Notes: generated from the sequence alone by a model not told the origin. DNA of 64,000 nt from Nocardia crassostreae (GCF_001613405.1 NZ_BDCH01000027.1:25006-89005); one strand, 5' to 3'; positions 1 through 22,544 are shown, counted from the stretch's first letter. Numbers and translations are program-made.

Positions 1-13541
<13,541 letters not shown>

Positions 13542-13657
13542 TATTGTCCGCTGTCGCGCCGCTGTCATAGGCCGTATGGTCTGACGGGGGATGGCAGCTG
13601 CCCGGCGAACCCGGGCGCTGTGGGCGATCGACCGGTAACCGAAACCGAAGTGAAGGT

Positions 13658-14755
13658 GTGAAATTGATTCGTCGATATGGCCGGGACGGGGTTGGTAGTC
13701 GTCGGTTCGGAGCCCGGGCTGCCGCCTTCATCGCCGCCACGGCGGTCCTCGGGGGCCTGGTGTCCGGCGTCGGGGTGACCACGGCGTCCGCGTCCGACCC
13801 GATCATCGACAATAAGAAGCTCCTGGCCGATCCCGTCGCGCCCGACGGTTCCAAGATCACCAAGGCGGAGATGAAGGACGACCGGAACATCCGGTTGTAC
13901 GTCTACTCCGCCGCCATGGACGCCACCTATCCCATCGATGTGCAGCGCCCCGCCGACGCCTCCGTGCCGCGCCCGGTGCTCTATCTCCTCAATGGCGCGG
14001 GCGGCGGCCAGGACTCCGCCTCCTGGGTGAAGAAGACCGATATCGTCGGCGGCTTCCTCGGCGACAAGAACGTCAACGTGGTCCAGCCCATCGGCGGCAA
14101 GTGGAGCTACTACACCGACTGGCAGCAGGACGATCCGGAGCTGGGCCGCAACAAGTGGACCACCTTCTTCACCGAAGAGCTCCCCCCGCTCATCGACGCC
14201 GCCCTCGGCACCAACGGCGTCAATGCCATCGCGGGCATCTCCACCTCCGGCACCATGGTCTTGCAGCTCCCCGAAGTGAAGCCCGGCCTCTTCAAGGCCG
14301 CCGCCGCCTACTCCGGCTGCGCCCAGTTCGCCGATCCGGTCGGCCGCGAATTCATGCGCCTCACCGTCGAAACCTGGGGCGGCGGCAAGCTCGAAAACAT
14401 GTACGGCCCCGAGGATTCCCCCGCCTGGACCGAAAACGACCCGGTCGTGAATGCCGAGAAGCTGCGCGGCGTGGAGCTGTACATCTCCAGCGGCAGCGGC
14501 CTGCCCGGCCAGTACGACGTCCTCAATGGCGAGCACGCCCTCCCCGGTGCCTACGGCCTGGCCAACCAGCTCATCATCGGCGGCGTCATCGAGGCGGGCA
14601 CCCAGTACTGCACCGCCAACCTGAAGACCAAGCTCGACTCCCTCGGCATCCCCGCCACCTACAACTTCCGCGCCACCGGCACCCACTCCTGGGGTTACTG
14701 GAACGACGAGTTCCTGAACTCCTGGCCGGTCCTGGCCCGCGGCCTGGGTATCTGA
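13658..14755 (+). CDS. Secreted antigen-85-type mycolyltransferase/esterase
   Basis: Alpha/beta hydrolase of the esterase D/antigen 85 family, which transfers mycolic acids to trehalose or arabinogalactan outside the cell. The product has 365 residues. After a basic N-terminus a hydrophobic stretch (about 22-45) ends in TTASAS, a likely signal-peptide cleavage region. The nucleophile elbow is GISTSG with Ser195, and the probable catalytic His is in THSWGYW near the C-terminus. The GTG start at 13658 is followed by a typical charged signal start, but its ribosome binding site is weak, so a nearby start is possible. A strong hairpin follows the gene. Its presence argues for a mycolate-making organism. 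Acyl specificity cannot be read from sequence. Confidence 0.85.
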   Translation: MKLIRRYGRDGVGSRRFGARAAAFIAATAVLGGLVSGVGVTTASASDPIIDNKKLLADPVAPDGSKITKAEMKDDRNIRLYVYSAAMDATYPIDVQRPADASVPRPVLYLLNGAGGGQDSASWVKKTDIVGGFLGDKNVNVVQPIGGKWSYYTDWQQDDPELGRNKWTTFFTEELPPLIDAALGTNGVNAIAGISTSGTMVLQLPEVKPGLFKAAAAYSGCAQFADPVGREFMRLTVETWGGGKLENMYGPEDSPAWTENDPVVNAEKLRGVELYISSGSGLPGQYDVLNGEHALPGAYGLANQLIIGGVIEAGTQYCTANLKTKLDSLGIPATYNFRATGTHSWGYWNDEFLNSWPVLARGLGI

Positions 14756-14780
14756 CCCCAGCCCCCGCAAGCGAATAGGA

Positions 14781-14810
14781 CGACCGCCCCGGCCACTGCC
14801 GGGGCGGTCG
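14781..14810. terminator. Bidirectional hairpin between convergent genes
   Basis: A perfect 13-bp inverted repeat (arms 14781-14793 and 14798-14810, loop CACT) lies between the mycolyltransferase stop and the stop of the oxidoreductase on the opposite strand. There is no long T-run, which is common for actinobacterial terminators. Confidence 0.7.
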
Positions 14811-14835
14811 CGTTTGTGGGGAATTCCCCGCTCGC

Positions 14836-15673
14836 TCAGGAGAAGTCGGCGAGGTGGTCGCCGACCCATTCGGCATAGGTGCGGGGCGCGTGGCCGGTGA
14901 GTTCTGCGACGACGGTGTTGATCTCGGCGGGTTTGCCGACGGTCGCGGCCATCAGGTCGAACAGCGCATTGATGAACGCCGGGTCCATGAACTGCGCCAT
15001 CTGCGCACGCACGGGAACATCGTCGAGCTCGTCGAAGACGAGCGGGCGGCCCAGGGCCGCGCCCAGGATCTCGACCTGCTCGATCTGGGTCAGCGACTGC
15101 GGACCGGTGAGATCGTAGACGCGTCCGGCGCGCCCCCCCGGGGAGCACCGCCGCGGCCACGTCGGCCACATCGTTCTCGTGGATCACCGAGGCGGCGGCC
15201 CGGCCGTAGGCCGCGCGAATGACATCGCCCCCGGCGAGCTGCATGGCGAAGGTCAGCGAGTTGATGGCCGGGAACAGCAGGCGCAGGAACGTCCATTCGA
15301 TTCCGGACGCTTCGACCGCCGCTTCCACATCCCGGTGGTACTGCGCGATCACATCGGGCTGAACCTGCGCGCCGTCCACCACCGCACCCGAGGACAGGAA
15401 CACGATGCGCCGCACTCCGGCGCGACGGGCGGCGGCCAGCAGCGGCGCGACATCCATGCCGTAGGGCAGCACCAGGAAGATCGCTTCGACACCCGAAACG
15501 GCTTCGGCCAGAGCGTCTTCGGAGGTGAGGTCACCCGCGGTCACCTGCACGCCCGCGGGCAGCCCGGCCGATTCGGGGCGACGGGTCAGCGCACGCACCG
15601 GCAGGCCCGCGGCCAGCAGGGCGTCCACGGTCTGGCGGCCGAAGTGAGCGGTGGCGCCAACGACGAGGTACAT
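14836..15673 (-). pseudogene. NmrA-like NAD(P)-binding oxidoreductase, frameshifted
   Basis: Atypical SDR of the NmrA/NAD(P)H-binding family. The first part, from ATG at 15673, starts MYLVVGATAHFGRQ with the Rossmann glycine motif. It runs in one frame to a G7 tract (C7 on the plus strand, 15132-15138), after which the homologous protein continues in another frame (GRVYDLTGPQSLTQIEQVEIL to the end at 14836). Removing one base from the tract restores a continuous protein of about 278 residues, normal for the family. A ribosome binding site (AAGGGAAG) precedes the start. This is either a recently broken gene, a slippage-controlled gene, or a sequencing error in a homopolymer. Substrate unknown. 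Confidence 0.8.
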
Positions 15674-15861
15674 AAGTTCTTCCCTTCGAATCAGCGACCC
15701 GAGTCGGTCGCACATCGCAACAGTATCGGAACGGAATTATCTATTCTAAATCATTCTCGAGCGATCGCCACGTGCGAGGACGCAGCCCCCGGGTAGCCGC
15801 TCCTTTTCGGGATTGCGGTCGGATTTTTAGGGGTGGGCATAACAAAAAGGTTGGTTGGCCT

Positions 15862-15876
15862 TAAACTGCCGGTGTG
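15862..15876 (+). promoter_or_regulatory. Putative -10 element and leaderless GTG start of mntH
   Basis: TAAACT (15862-15867) matches the actinobacterial TANNNT -10 element. A GTG lies seven bases downstream at 15874, the geometry of leaderless transcripts, and no Shine-Dalgarno sequence precedes it. That GTG opens MSTDLAER in the mntH frame and is stopped by TGA at 15898. A short imperfect dyad (AAGG-N8-CCTT, 15847-15862) overlaps the region and could bind a metal regulator, but support is weak. Confidence 0.4.
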
Positions 15877-15903
15877 AGTACTGATCTGGCTGAACGGTGA
15901 AGC

Positions 15904-17121
15904 GTGGTGCGGCGGGCGCGATCGGCCATGGTCTTGTTGGGGCCCGCCTTTGTCGCGGCGATCGCGTATGTGGATCCCGGCAATGTGGCTTCGAATATCA
16001 GTGCGGGGGCGCAGTTCGGATACCTGCTGGTGTGGGTCATCGTGATGGCCAATGTGATGGCGGGGCTGGTGCAGTTCCTGTCGGCCAAGCTGGGTCTGGT
16101 GACCGGCATGTCGCTGCCGGAGGCGGTGCGGGACAAGGCGAGTCGGCGGGTGCGGTTGGCCTATTGGGGGCAGGCCGAGACCGTGGCCATGGCAACGGAT
16201 CTCGCGGAGGTGGTGGGTGGGGCGATCGCCCTGCAGCTGCTGTTCGGATTGCCGCTCGTCGTCGGCGGCATCATTACCGGCGTCGTTTCGCTGGGGCTGC
16301 TCGCCGTCCAGAATCGGCGGGGGCAGCAGCCGTTCGAACGGTTGATCACCGGGATGCTGGCCATTATCGCCATTGGATTCCTTGCCTCCGTGTTCATTTC
16401 ACCGCCGTCGGCGTCGGAGACCATCGGGGGACTGGTGCCGCGGTTCGACGGGACCGAGAGTGTGCTGTTGGCGGCGGCCATGATCGGGGCGACCGTTATG
16501 CCGCATGCGGTGTATCTGCACTCCGGGTTGGCGCGGGATCGGCACGGGAATCCGGAGGCCGGGCCCATTCGCGCACGGCTGCTTCGGATCACGCGCATGG
16601 ATGTCGGCCTGGCCATGCTGCTCGCGGGCACGGTCAACCTCGCCATGTTGCTCATGGCGGCCAGTACGCTGCGCGGGCGGGAGGACGTCGATTCCATCGA
16701 ATCCGCCCATGCCGCAGTGCGAGACACGCTCGGTCCGGCCGCCGGGCTGCTGCTCGCGATCGGGCTGCTGGCCTCCGGGCTGGCGTCTACCTCGGTGGGC
16801 GCTTACGCCGGGGCGATGATCATGCAGGGTCTGTTGCGCCGCCACATTCCGCTGCTGCTGCGGCGGCTGGTCACTCTGATTCCCGCCCTCGCGATTCTCG
16901 CGCTCGGCATCGATCCGACTCGGGCGCTGATCATTTCGCAGGTGGTGTTGTCGTTCGGCATCCCGTTCGCGCTCATTCCGCTGGTGCGGTTCACCAGTGA
17001 TCGCGGACTGATGGGCGCGGATGTGAACCATCGCGTCACCACCGCGCTGGCCTGGCTGGTCGCGGCGATCATCACCGCGCTCAATATCGCGCTGATCTAT
17101 TTGACCATCACGGGAAGCTGA
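15904..17121 (+). CDS. mntH: NRAMP-family Mn2+/divalent metal transporter
   Basis: Proton-coupled manganese/iron importer of the inner membrane. The protein (about 405 residues) has the hallmark DPGN of TM1 (YVDPGNVASN), the TM6 motif MPHAVYLHS and about eleven hydrophobic segments. The annotated start is a GTG directly after an in-frame TGA (15898-15900). Upstream of that TGA the same frame encodes MSTDLAER from a probable leaderless GTG at 15874, which looks like the natural N-terminus of this family. The gene may therefore carry a nonsense mutation at codon 9 with restart at GTG 15904 or 15907, or the octapeptide may be a leader. TM1 is complete from the downstream start, so a working transporter is still plausible. 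A hairpin follows the stop. Confidence 0.85.
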   Translation: MVRRARSAMVLLGPAFVAAIAYVDPGNVASNISAGAQFGYLLVWVIVMANVMAGLVQFLSAKLGLVTGMSLPEAVRDKASRRVRLAYWGQAETVAMATDLAEVVGGAIALQLLFGLPLVVGGIITGVVSLGLLAVQNRRGQQPFERLITGMLAIIAIGFLASVFISPPSASETIGGLVPRFDGTESVLLAAAMIGATVMPHAVYLHSGLARDRHGNPEAGPIRARLLRITRMDVGLAMLLAGTVNLAMLLMAASTLRGREDVDSIESAHAAVRDTLGPAAGLLLAIGLLASGLASTSVGAYAGAMIMQGLLRRHIPLLLRRLVTLIPALAILALGIDPTRALIISQVVLSFGIPFALIPLVRFTSDRGLMGADVNHRVTTALAWLVAAIITALNIALIYLTITGS

Positions 17122-17123
17122 GG

Positions 17124-17156
17124 GCGGTCCGGCCGCGTAGGGGGCGGCCGGACCGC
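17124..17156. terminator. Hairpin between convergent mntH and enoyl-CoA hydratase genes
   Basis: A 13-bp perfect inverted repeat (17124-17136 with 17144-17156, 7-nt loop) begins three bases after the mntH stop and touches the stop codon of the convergent gene, so it can serve both directions. Confidence 0.7.
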
Positions 17157-17950
17157 TACTCGGTGAAGACCGCCTTGCACTTGCCGAGCATGGCGGCCAC
17201 GCCCTCGGCGAAGTCGGCCGAGTCCAGCAGTTCGACCTGGCCGGTCTTCTCCTCGGCGAGGGCGGCATCGAGCGCGGCCAGGGCCGCGCCGTTCAGCGCC
17301 CGCTTGGTGAGCTCGAGGGCGCGGCGCGGGCCGTGCGCGAGCTTGTCCGCGGCGGCCTCGACCTTGGCGTCGAGCTCGGCAGCGGAGTAGACGCCGGTGA
17401 TGAGACCGTGTGTCGCGGCCTCGGCGACCGGCAGCCGCTGGCCGAGCAGCGCCATTTCGGCGGCCAGCGGGCGTCCGGCCGCGGCGGCGACCAGGGCGGC
17501 CGCGCCACCGTCGGGCATGAGCCCGATATTGATGAAGGCCAGCAGCAGATAGGAGTCCCGCGCGGCATAGGTGAGATCCGCGGCCAGGACGACGGCCACG
17601 CCGATCCCGGCGGCCGCGCCCTTGATACGGGCGATGACCGGGAGCGGCGACTCCACAATGGCCTTGGTCATGGCATTGGCGGCATCCAGGATCATGGCAT
17701 TGGTAATGCCGCGCTCCGCGTACTCCGCCTCCGCCGACAGGTCCGCGCCGGTGCAGAAATCGCCGCCCTCGCCCGTCACCACGATGACCCGGACGGCCGG
17801 GTCGTCCGCGGCGGCCCGCACCGTATCGCCGAGCCCGAGCATCGTGTCGTAGCTGATGGCGTTCTTCCGCTTCGGATTGGTGATGGTGATGCGCAGCACC
17901 CGCCCGTCCAGCACCGCGGTGAACCCCGGGGTCGTAGCCGTTCCGGTCAT
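17156..17950 (-). CDS. Enoyl-CoA hydratase/isomerase (crotonase) family protein
   Basis: Cytosolic acyl-CoA enzyme of the crotonase superfamily, 264 residues, the usual length. The CoA-binding/oxyanion-hole segments GGDFCTGADL and IKGAAAGIGVAVVLAAD are present. The stretch NIGLMPDGGAAAL carries Asp in the position typical of PaaG-like isomerases, and the first hydratase Glu (the residue equivalent to rat Glu144) does not appear to be conserved. An isomerase or another crotonase reaction is therefore as likely as hydration. The ATG at 17950 is divergent from the tandem TetR gene, 126 nt away, which may regulate it. Confidence 0.85.
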   Translation of the reverse strand: MTGTATTPGFTAVLDGRVLRITITNPKRKNAISYDTMLGLGDTVRAAADDPAVRVIVVTGEGGDFCTGADLSAEAEYAERGITNAMILDAANAMTKAIVESPLPVIARIKGAAAGIGVAVVLAADLTYAARDSYLLLAFINIGLMPDGGAAALVAAAAGRPLAAEMALLGQRLPVAEAATHGLITGVYSAAELDAKVEAAADKLAHGPRRALELTKRALNGAALAALDAALAEEKTGQVELLDSADFAEGVAAMLGKCKAVFTE

Positions 17951-18076
17951 GACTGCTCCTGCCCCCGCGTGCCGTGAATTAGCCGCGCGATGTGTTCAGC
18001 TGTGCGAATTGTGGTTAACTTAGGATCACTCGTCCGGTACTGTCAACAGCCGGTGCCGTTGGAGAAGGAGAAGTGC

Positions 18077-19320
18077 ATGGTCGCCGATCGCAGCGAGGCA
18101 GGACTCGCTTCCGTGCGACCCGACGCCGATTCCGCCCCGCGGCGGCGGCCCAAGAATCGCAAGGCGCAAATCGTGGGCGTTGCCGCCCGTGCCTTCGCTG
18201 AGCGGGGCTATCACCCCGTCGGCGTGGACGAGATCGCCGCCGAGGTCGGCATTTCCGGGCCCGCGCTCTACCGGCACTTCACCAATAAGTACGCCCTGCT
18301 CGTTGCCGCCGCCGAAATGGGCGCCCAGCAGTTGCTGGATGCCGCCAAGGCCGCCGACGATCCGCGGCTCGAACCGGAACCGCGACTCACCGCGCTGATT
18401 CGCGGCATTGCCGAGCACACCATCGAGCGCCGCCGCGAGGGCGGACTGTATCGGTGGGAGCGACGGTATCTCGAGCGCGCGGATCGCGCTCGGATCCGCG
18501 TCATATATATATAGATCTGCACGAGGCCTTCGAGGCGGCCGTCGCCCAGCTGTATCCCGACGCCCCGGCCGAGGACGTCAAACTGCGGGCCGCGGCCGTG
18601 CTCAGCGAGGTCGGCAGCATTACCGGCCACCGCACCGCCCTGTCCAATGCCCGACTGGTGAGCCTGCTCAACGACATCTGCTGGGACATCCTGCGCGCCG
18701 ATCTGCCGCCCGCCGCGCCGCCGGTCACCGGGGACGGCATCGTGCGCGGACTGCCGGTCATCTCCAAGCGGGAACAGCTGCTCACCGAGGCCATTCGCAT
18801 CTTCGGGCGGCAGGGGTACCACGAGGCCAGCATCGAGGAGATCGGCGCGGCCGCCGGAATCAATGCCTCCAGCGTGTACCGGTACTTCAGCAGTAAGTCC
18901 GATCTGCTCGCCGCCGCCTTCCACCGCACCGGGGAACGGGTCGCCATCGCCAATGCCGAGGCGCTGTCCGAGGCGACCAGCCGCCCCGATGCCGCCGTGC
19001 GCATTGCCGATCGGTTCGCGCGCATGACCTTCGCCATGCCCGAGATCCTGCCCGTGTACTTCGCGGAGTTCTCCAATCTGCCCGCCTCCGAACAGCATCG
19101 GCTGCGCTCGATCCAGCGGCAGAACGTGCTCGAATGGGCCAACCTGCTCGAAGGCGATCAGGTCGAGGCCCGGTTCCGGGTGCACGCCGCCATCGGGCAG
19201 GTCATCGATGTGGGGCGCCGCATTCGCTTCGACACCCGGCCGCAGAGCATGGCCCGCGTCGCCGCGCTCATGCACGCCGTGCTGCTGGGCGCCAATCGCG
19301 AAGAGTCCCAGCCCGAATGA
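18077..19320 (+). pseudogene. Tandem-domain TetR transcriptional regulator, frameshifted at an AT repeat
   Basis: The intact protein would have about 413 residues with two TetR-type helix-turn-helix regions: the first includes VDEIAAEVGISGPALYRHF (about 18220-18285), the second IEEIGAAAGINASSVYRYF (about 18831-18890). The start ATG 18077 has a good AAGGAG site. The reading frame is lost at an 11-nt alternating tract, (AT)5A at 18503-18513, which ends the first frame with TAG; removing two bases (one AT unit) joins the frames as ...RIRVIYIDLHEAFEAA. As it stands the first half would be a 145-residue protein with one HTH, and the second half has no clear start of its own. Such an AT tract is striking in this GC-rich setting. 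The gene is divergent from the crotonase-family gene. It resembles regulators of lipid metabolism, but its ligand is unknown. Confidence 0.8.
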
Positions 19321-19442
19321 TCCGCCTCCGGTGTGACCGGGGAGACAACCCCTACCGTGCGGTGGACGGTCGCGGGATCGGATAGATTCGGCAACCGTCC
19401 CGCATGGGGTGCAATGCAAAAGGGTCACAAGGGGGATGGTCG

Positions 19443-21032
19443 ATGCGTTCACACACAACCGCCGTGCTCGGTGCGCTGGTCACGGGGGTACTGGTCGCGG
19501 CGGGCTGCTCGACCGTGCCGGGCCATCCGGTCGCCGCGCAGAACAAGCTGCCCTTCTACTCCGCCGTGCTGGATCTGATGACGCAATCGGTGGTGCAGTG
19601 CACCGGAACCGATGGTGCGGGCGGGAATTGGGATATGCGCGCCACGTCGGGCGGCGAGACGCTCGGGAAGGTGAACGAAGCCGGACAGCAGACCGAGGTG
19701 CTGACCCTGGGGGACAAGACCTACGTCAAACCGCCGGAGAACCTGCTCAAGTCGAATCTGCCTGCGGGGGTGGAGGCTTCGTCGGTGACGGGGCGCTGGG
19801 TCACCGGGAATCCGGACCTCGCCGCCGCGCTGCCCGCCGTAACCCTGAAACCGCACGACCTGGCCGCCGCGCTCATGAACGCATTGCGGCAGACCGCCGA
19901 CTTCCCCCGTGACGGCGACCCGAATGCGCGGGTGCGCATCGGCGCCGAGGATGCCATCCGGGTCGAGACCCCCGCCGGTGTGCTGGCCGTGACGGAGAAG
20001 GCCCCCTATCGCATCCTGCAATTGGAGCCGACACCGGAGTCCGCCACCTGGACCGGCGACAGCGAGATCGGTGCGCGGCTACCGGATTCCGGCACCATCC
20101 TGTTCGTGATGCCGACCGCCGCCGACCGCGATCGCGCCTACGACGATCTGGTCGCCGCCACCCAGCAGCTGCACAACGCGCTCAATGTCGGCGTCGAATT
20201 CGACTTCGACCGCTCCGGCAATATCAACTGCACCGATGCCGCGTGCACGGTCACGGTGAATGTCACCAGCTCGGCCACCGCGACCAATGGCGCCGCCGTG
20301 ACGGGCAGCGTCGCCGCCACCATGCAGGCGGCGGTCACCGTCGACGGGCAACCCGCGGCGGGTTGCAGTGCGGCCCAGACCCTTCCGCTCAATGGCAGCG
20401 GCGTGCTCAGCTGCGTCGATGCCAGCGTCGCGCCCATTGTCGCCGGGATCAAGGCGCGCAAGCAGGCCGAAGCCGATGCGCAGGGCCGGGATGTGACGAT
20501 CACCTACAGCATTCCCTACAGCGCCAGTGTGCAGGTGCAGGCGCTGGCCACCGCGCAGGCCGAGATCGACAAGGCCGTCGGCGGCCTCCGCAATCAGCAG
20601 AACGCGCTCCGGAACCAGCCGTCCTACAAGCAGATTCCGTACAACAGCGATGAGCTGAGCCGCGCGGCCTATCAGGCGCGGGCCGCCGCGGCCGCCGACA
20701 ATGCCAAGAATGTCGCGGTCGCGCGCGTGCCGAGCTGGAACGATCCCAAGACCGGTCCGCTGGTCATCGGAATCAGCACCGGTTCCGGCAGCAATGCCGA
20801 ACAGGAGATCGCCAAGCAGCTGATCGAGCGGGGCTTCACCCCCGAGCAGATCACGGAGTTCTACAGCGAGCGGCAGCCCTGCACCACCTGCGGCCCGATG
20901 CTGGAACAGCAGCTGGGATCGACCGTGCCGGTGGGCTATTCGATCCCGTGGACCGACGACACCCGGACCGCCGACGCCGCCGCAGCGGTACTGGCGCTGC
21001 TCATCGAGCAAGGGGGCGGCGCGGCGAAGTAG
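19443..21032 (+). CDS. Lipoprotein with a C-terminal deaminase-like domain
   Basis: A 529-residue exported protein. The N-terminus has a signal peptide with a lipobox (VLVAAGC) that would anchor it to the outer face of the membrane. The start ATG 19443 follows a purine-rich site (AAGGGGGA). Residues about 30-380 are of a type I do not recognise and include Cys residues compatible with disulphides. The last 110 residues resemble nucleic acid/nucleotide deaminase domains of polymorphic toxins: a segment with NAE (Asn451-Ala-Glu453) where such enzymes have HAE, then PCTTC (Cys480, Cys483). The Asn in place of the first zinc ligand suggests an inactive or diverged enzyme. It ends 6 nt from the convergent ALDH-like gene. 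Function not known; the deaminase assignment is by motif only. Confidence 0.7.
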   Translation: MRSHTTAVLGALVTGVLVAAGCSTVPGHPVAAQNKLPFYSAVLDLMTQSVVQCTGTDGAGGNWDMRATSGGETLGKVNEAGQQTEVLTLGDKTYVKPPENLLKSNLPAGVEASSVTGRWVTGNPDLAAALPAVTLKPHDLAAALMNALRQTADFPRDGDPNARVRIGAEDAIRVETPAGVLAVTEKAPYRILQLEPTPESATWTGDSEIGARLPDSGTILFVMPTAADRDRAYDDLVAATQQLHNALNVGVEFDFDRSGNINCTDAACTVTVNVTSSATATNGAAVTGSVAATMQAAVTVDGQPAAGCSAAQTLPLNGSGVLSCVDASVAPIVAGIKARKQAEADAQGRDVTITYSIPYSASVQVQALATAQAEIDKAVGGLRNQQNALRNQPSYKQIPYNSDELSRAAYQARAAAAADNAKNVAVARVPSWNDPKTGPLVIGISTGSGSNAEQEIAKQLIERGFTPEQITEFYSERQPCTTCGPMLEQQLGSTVPVGYSIPWTDDTRTADAAAAVLALLIEQGGGAAK

Positions 21033-21038
21033 CCGCGC

Positions 21039-22544
21039 TCAGACCCGGTGCCGGAAGCGGAACAGGGCCCGGGCCATGCGCAGCCGCCGCGGCTGATGGT
21101 CGAAGGTGCCCAGTCCGGCCGGGTCCCGGCGCTTCTCGGTAATGGTCTGGGCGCGGGCGAATTCGCGCAGCGTATCGGCATTGCGAATGCGGCCGGGACC
21201 GTTCACACCGAACACCGGCGCGGCATTGACGGTGACCAGATCGGTGCGCAGCCGGACCGCGAACTCCGGCACGCTGCGCACATCACGGGTGAAAACCGCT
21301 ACCGGCGAGGGTCTTTCGCGGGCATTGACGCGGTCGACGGCCTCGTCCATGGAGGCCACCCGGTTCACCACCAGCACCGGGCCGACCGCCTCGCCGGTGG
21401 CGGCGAGGCTGACCTCCGGGACCTCGGTGAGCACGATGGGTTCGATATAGGGCTCGCGCAGCGATTCCAGGCTGCCGACCACCGAACGACCACCGCGGGT
21501 GAGCGCATCGCGGACCTGACGGCGGACGGCGTCGATATGGGACTCGATCACCATGGGGCCGTAGGAGGCCCGGCGGTCCGCGCCGGGCCGCAACCGCCGG
21601 GCCTGATCGACGACCAGTTCCAGGAACGGCTCGTAGACGGATTCGGCCACATAGACGCTCCGGATTCCGGCCGGATGCTGACCGGAGTTGGCCATGGCGC
21701 CGTATACCGCCGCCGCGGCGGCGGTATCGAGGCGGGTATCGACCTGGACGACCATGGATCCGCGGCCGCTCTCCTCGATGGTCAGCGGTGTGGCCGATTG
21801 CGCGCACAGCGTCCGCACCTCGCGCGCCCCGGCGGCGGAGCCGGTGTAGGCGATCTTGTCCAGCCGGGCCCGGCAGAGCGCCGCGGCGGTCCCGCTGTCA
21901 CCGGTGACCACTCGCAGCACAGGCTGATTCGGGGCCAGACGGGTCCAGGTTTCGGCGAGCCAGGCGCCGACGCCCGGGGTGAGCTCACTGGGTTTGAAGA
22001 CCACCGCATTGCCCGCGCCCATGGCGGCGGCGATCGAATTCATCGGCGTGAGAACCGGATTGTGCCAGGGCCCGAGGACGCCCACCACGCCCAGCGGCAG
22101 ATGGCCCACCGTGCCCGGCCGGTCCAGGCGCAAACCGGTGGCGGCGCGGGTGGAGCGGCTCAGGGTCCGCTCGGCGTGGCGCGCGACCCAATCCAGATGC
22201 TCGACCGCGAGGGTCACCTCGATGGCGGCGTCCATGCGCGGCTTACCGGTTTCGCTGCTGACCAGCTCCACCAGTTCGCGGGTGCCGCGGGCAATGGTGC
22301 GCTTCCAGTCCAGCAGCCAGCGTTTGCGCTTGGCGAATCCGATTGCCGCCCACCATTGTCCGGCGGTTCTGGCGGCGCGCACACTGCGGGTCACCTCGCC
22401 GCCGCCCATGAGGGCGAAATCGCCGACGACCTCCCCGGTGCGCGGATCGAACGAGGTCAGCACCTTGGCCCGGCCGGTGTTGGTGCGTCCCGTGGAGCGC
22501 GGCCCGGCAGGCTCTGATGCTCGCGACTGCGCGGACTCGGCCAT
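21039..22544 (-). CDS. Aldehyde dehydrogenase homologue lacking the catalytic cysteine
   Basis: A 501-residue protein of the NAD(P)-dependent ALDH superfamily. Recognisable are the cofactor region (GVVGVLGPWHNPVLTPMNSI and VVFKPSELTP), the TGSAAGAREV segment and TIEESGRGSMVV around the general base Glu. The nucleophile region, normally GQxC, reads NSGQHPAGIR with Pro291 in place of Cys (codon 21672-21674), so ordinary aldehyde oxidation is not expected. The rest of the fold is well kept with no stops, which argues for a functional non-ALDH role rather than decay. Start ATG 22544. Its 3' end nearly abuts the deaminase-like lipoprotein gene. Confidence 0.75.
   Translation of the reverse strand: MAESAQSRASEPAGPRSTGRTNTGRAKVLTSFDPRTGEVVGDFALMGGGEVTRSVRAARTAGQWWAAIGFAKRKRWLLDWKRTIARGTRELVELVSSETGKPRMDAAIEVTLAVEHLDWVARHAERTLSRSTRAATGLRLDRPGTVGHLPLGVVGVLGPWHNPVLTPMNSIAAAMGAGNAVVFKPSELTPGVGAWLAETWTRLAPNQPVLRVVTGDSGTAAALCRARLDKIAYTGSAAGAREVRTLCAQSATPLTIEESGRGSMVVQVDTRLDTAAAAAVYGAMANSGQHPAGIRSVYVAESVYEPFLELVVDQARRLRPGADRRASYGPMVIESHIDAVRRQVRDALTRGGRSVVGSLESLREPYIEPIVLTEVPEVSLAATGEAVGPVLVVNRVASMDEAVDRVNARERPSPVAVFTRDVRSVPEFAVRLRTDLVTVNAAPVFGVNGPGRIRNADTLREFARAQTITEKRRDPAGLGTFDHQPRRLRMARALFRFRHRV

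Noticed and set aside
15847..15862. AAGG-N8-CCTT dyad upstream of mntH as a metal-regulator operator
   Set aside because: Only four paired bases per arm and a poor match to the IdeR/DtxR consensus; mentioned but not called as a site.
17951..18076. Operator for the tandem TetR between it and the crotonase-family gene
   Set aside because: Only short imperfect dyads such as CTGTCAACAG were seen; not enough to define a site.
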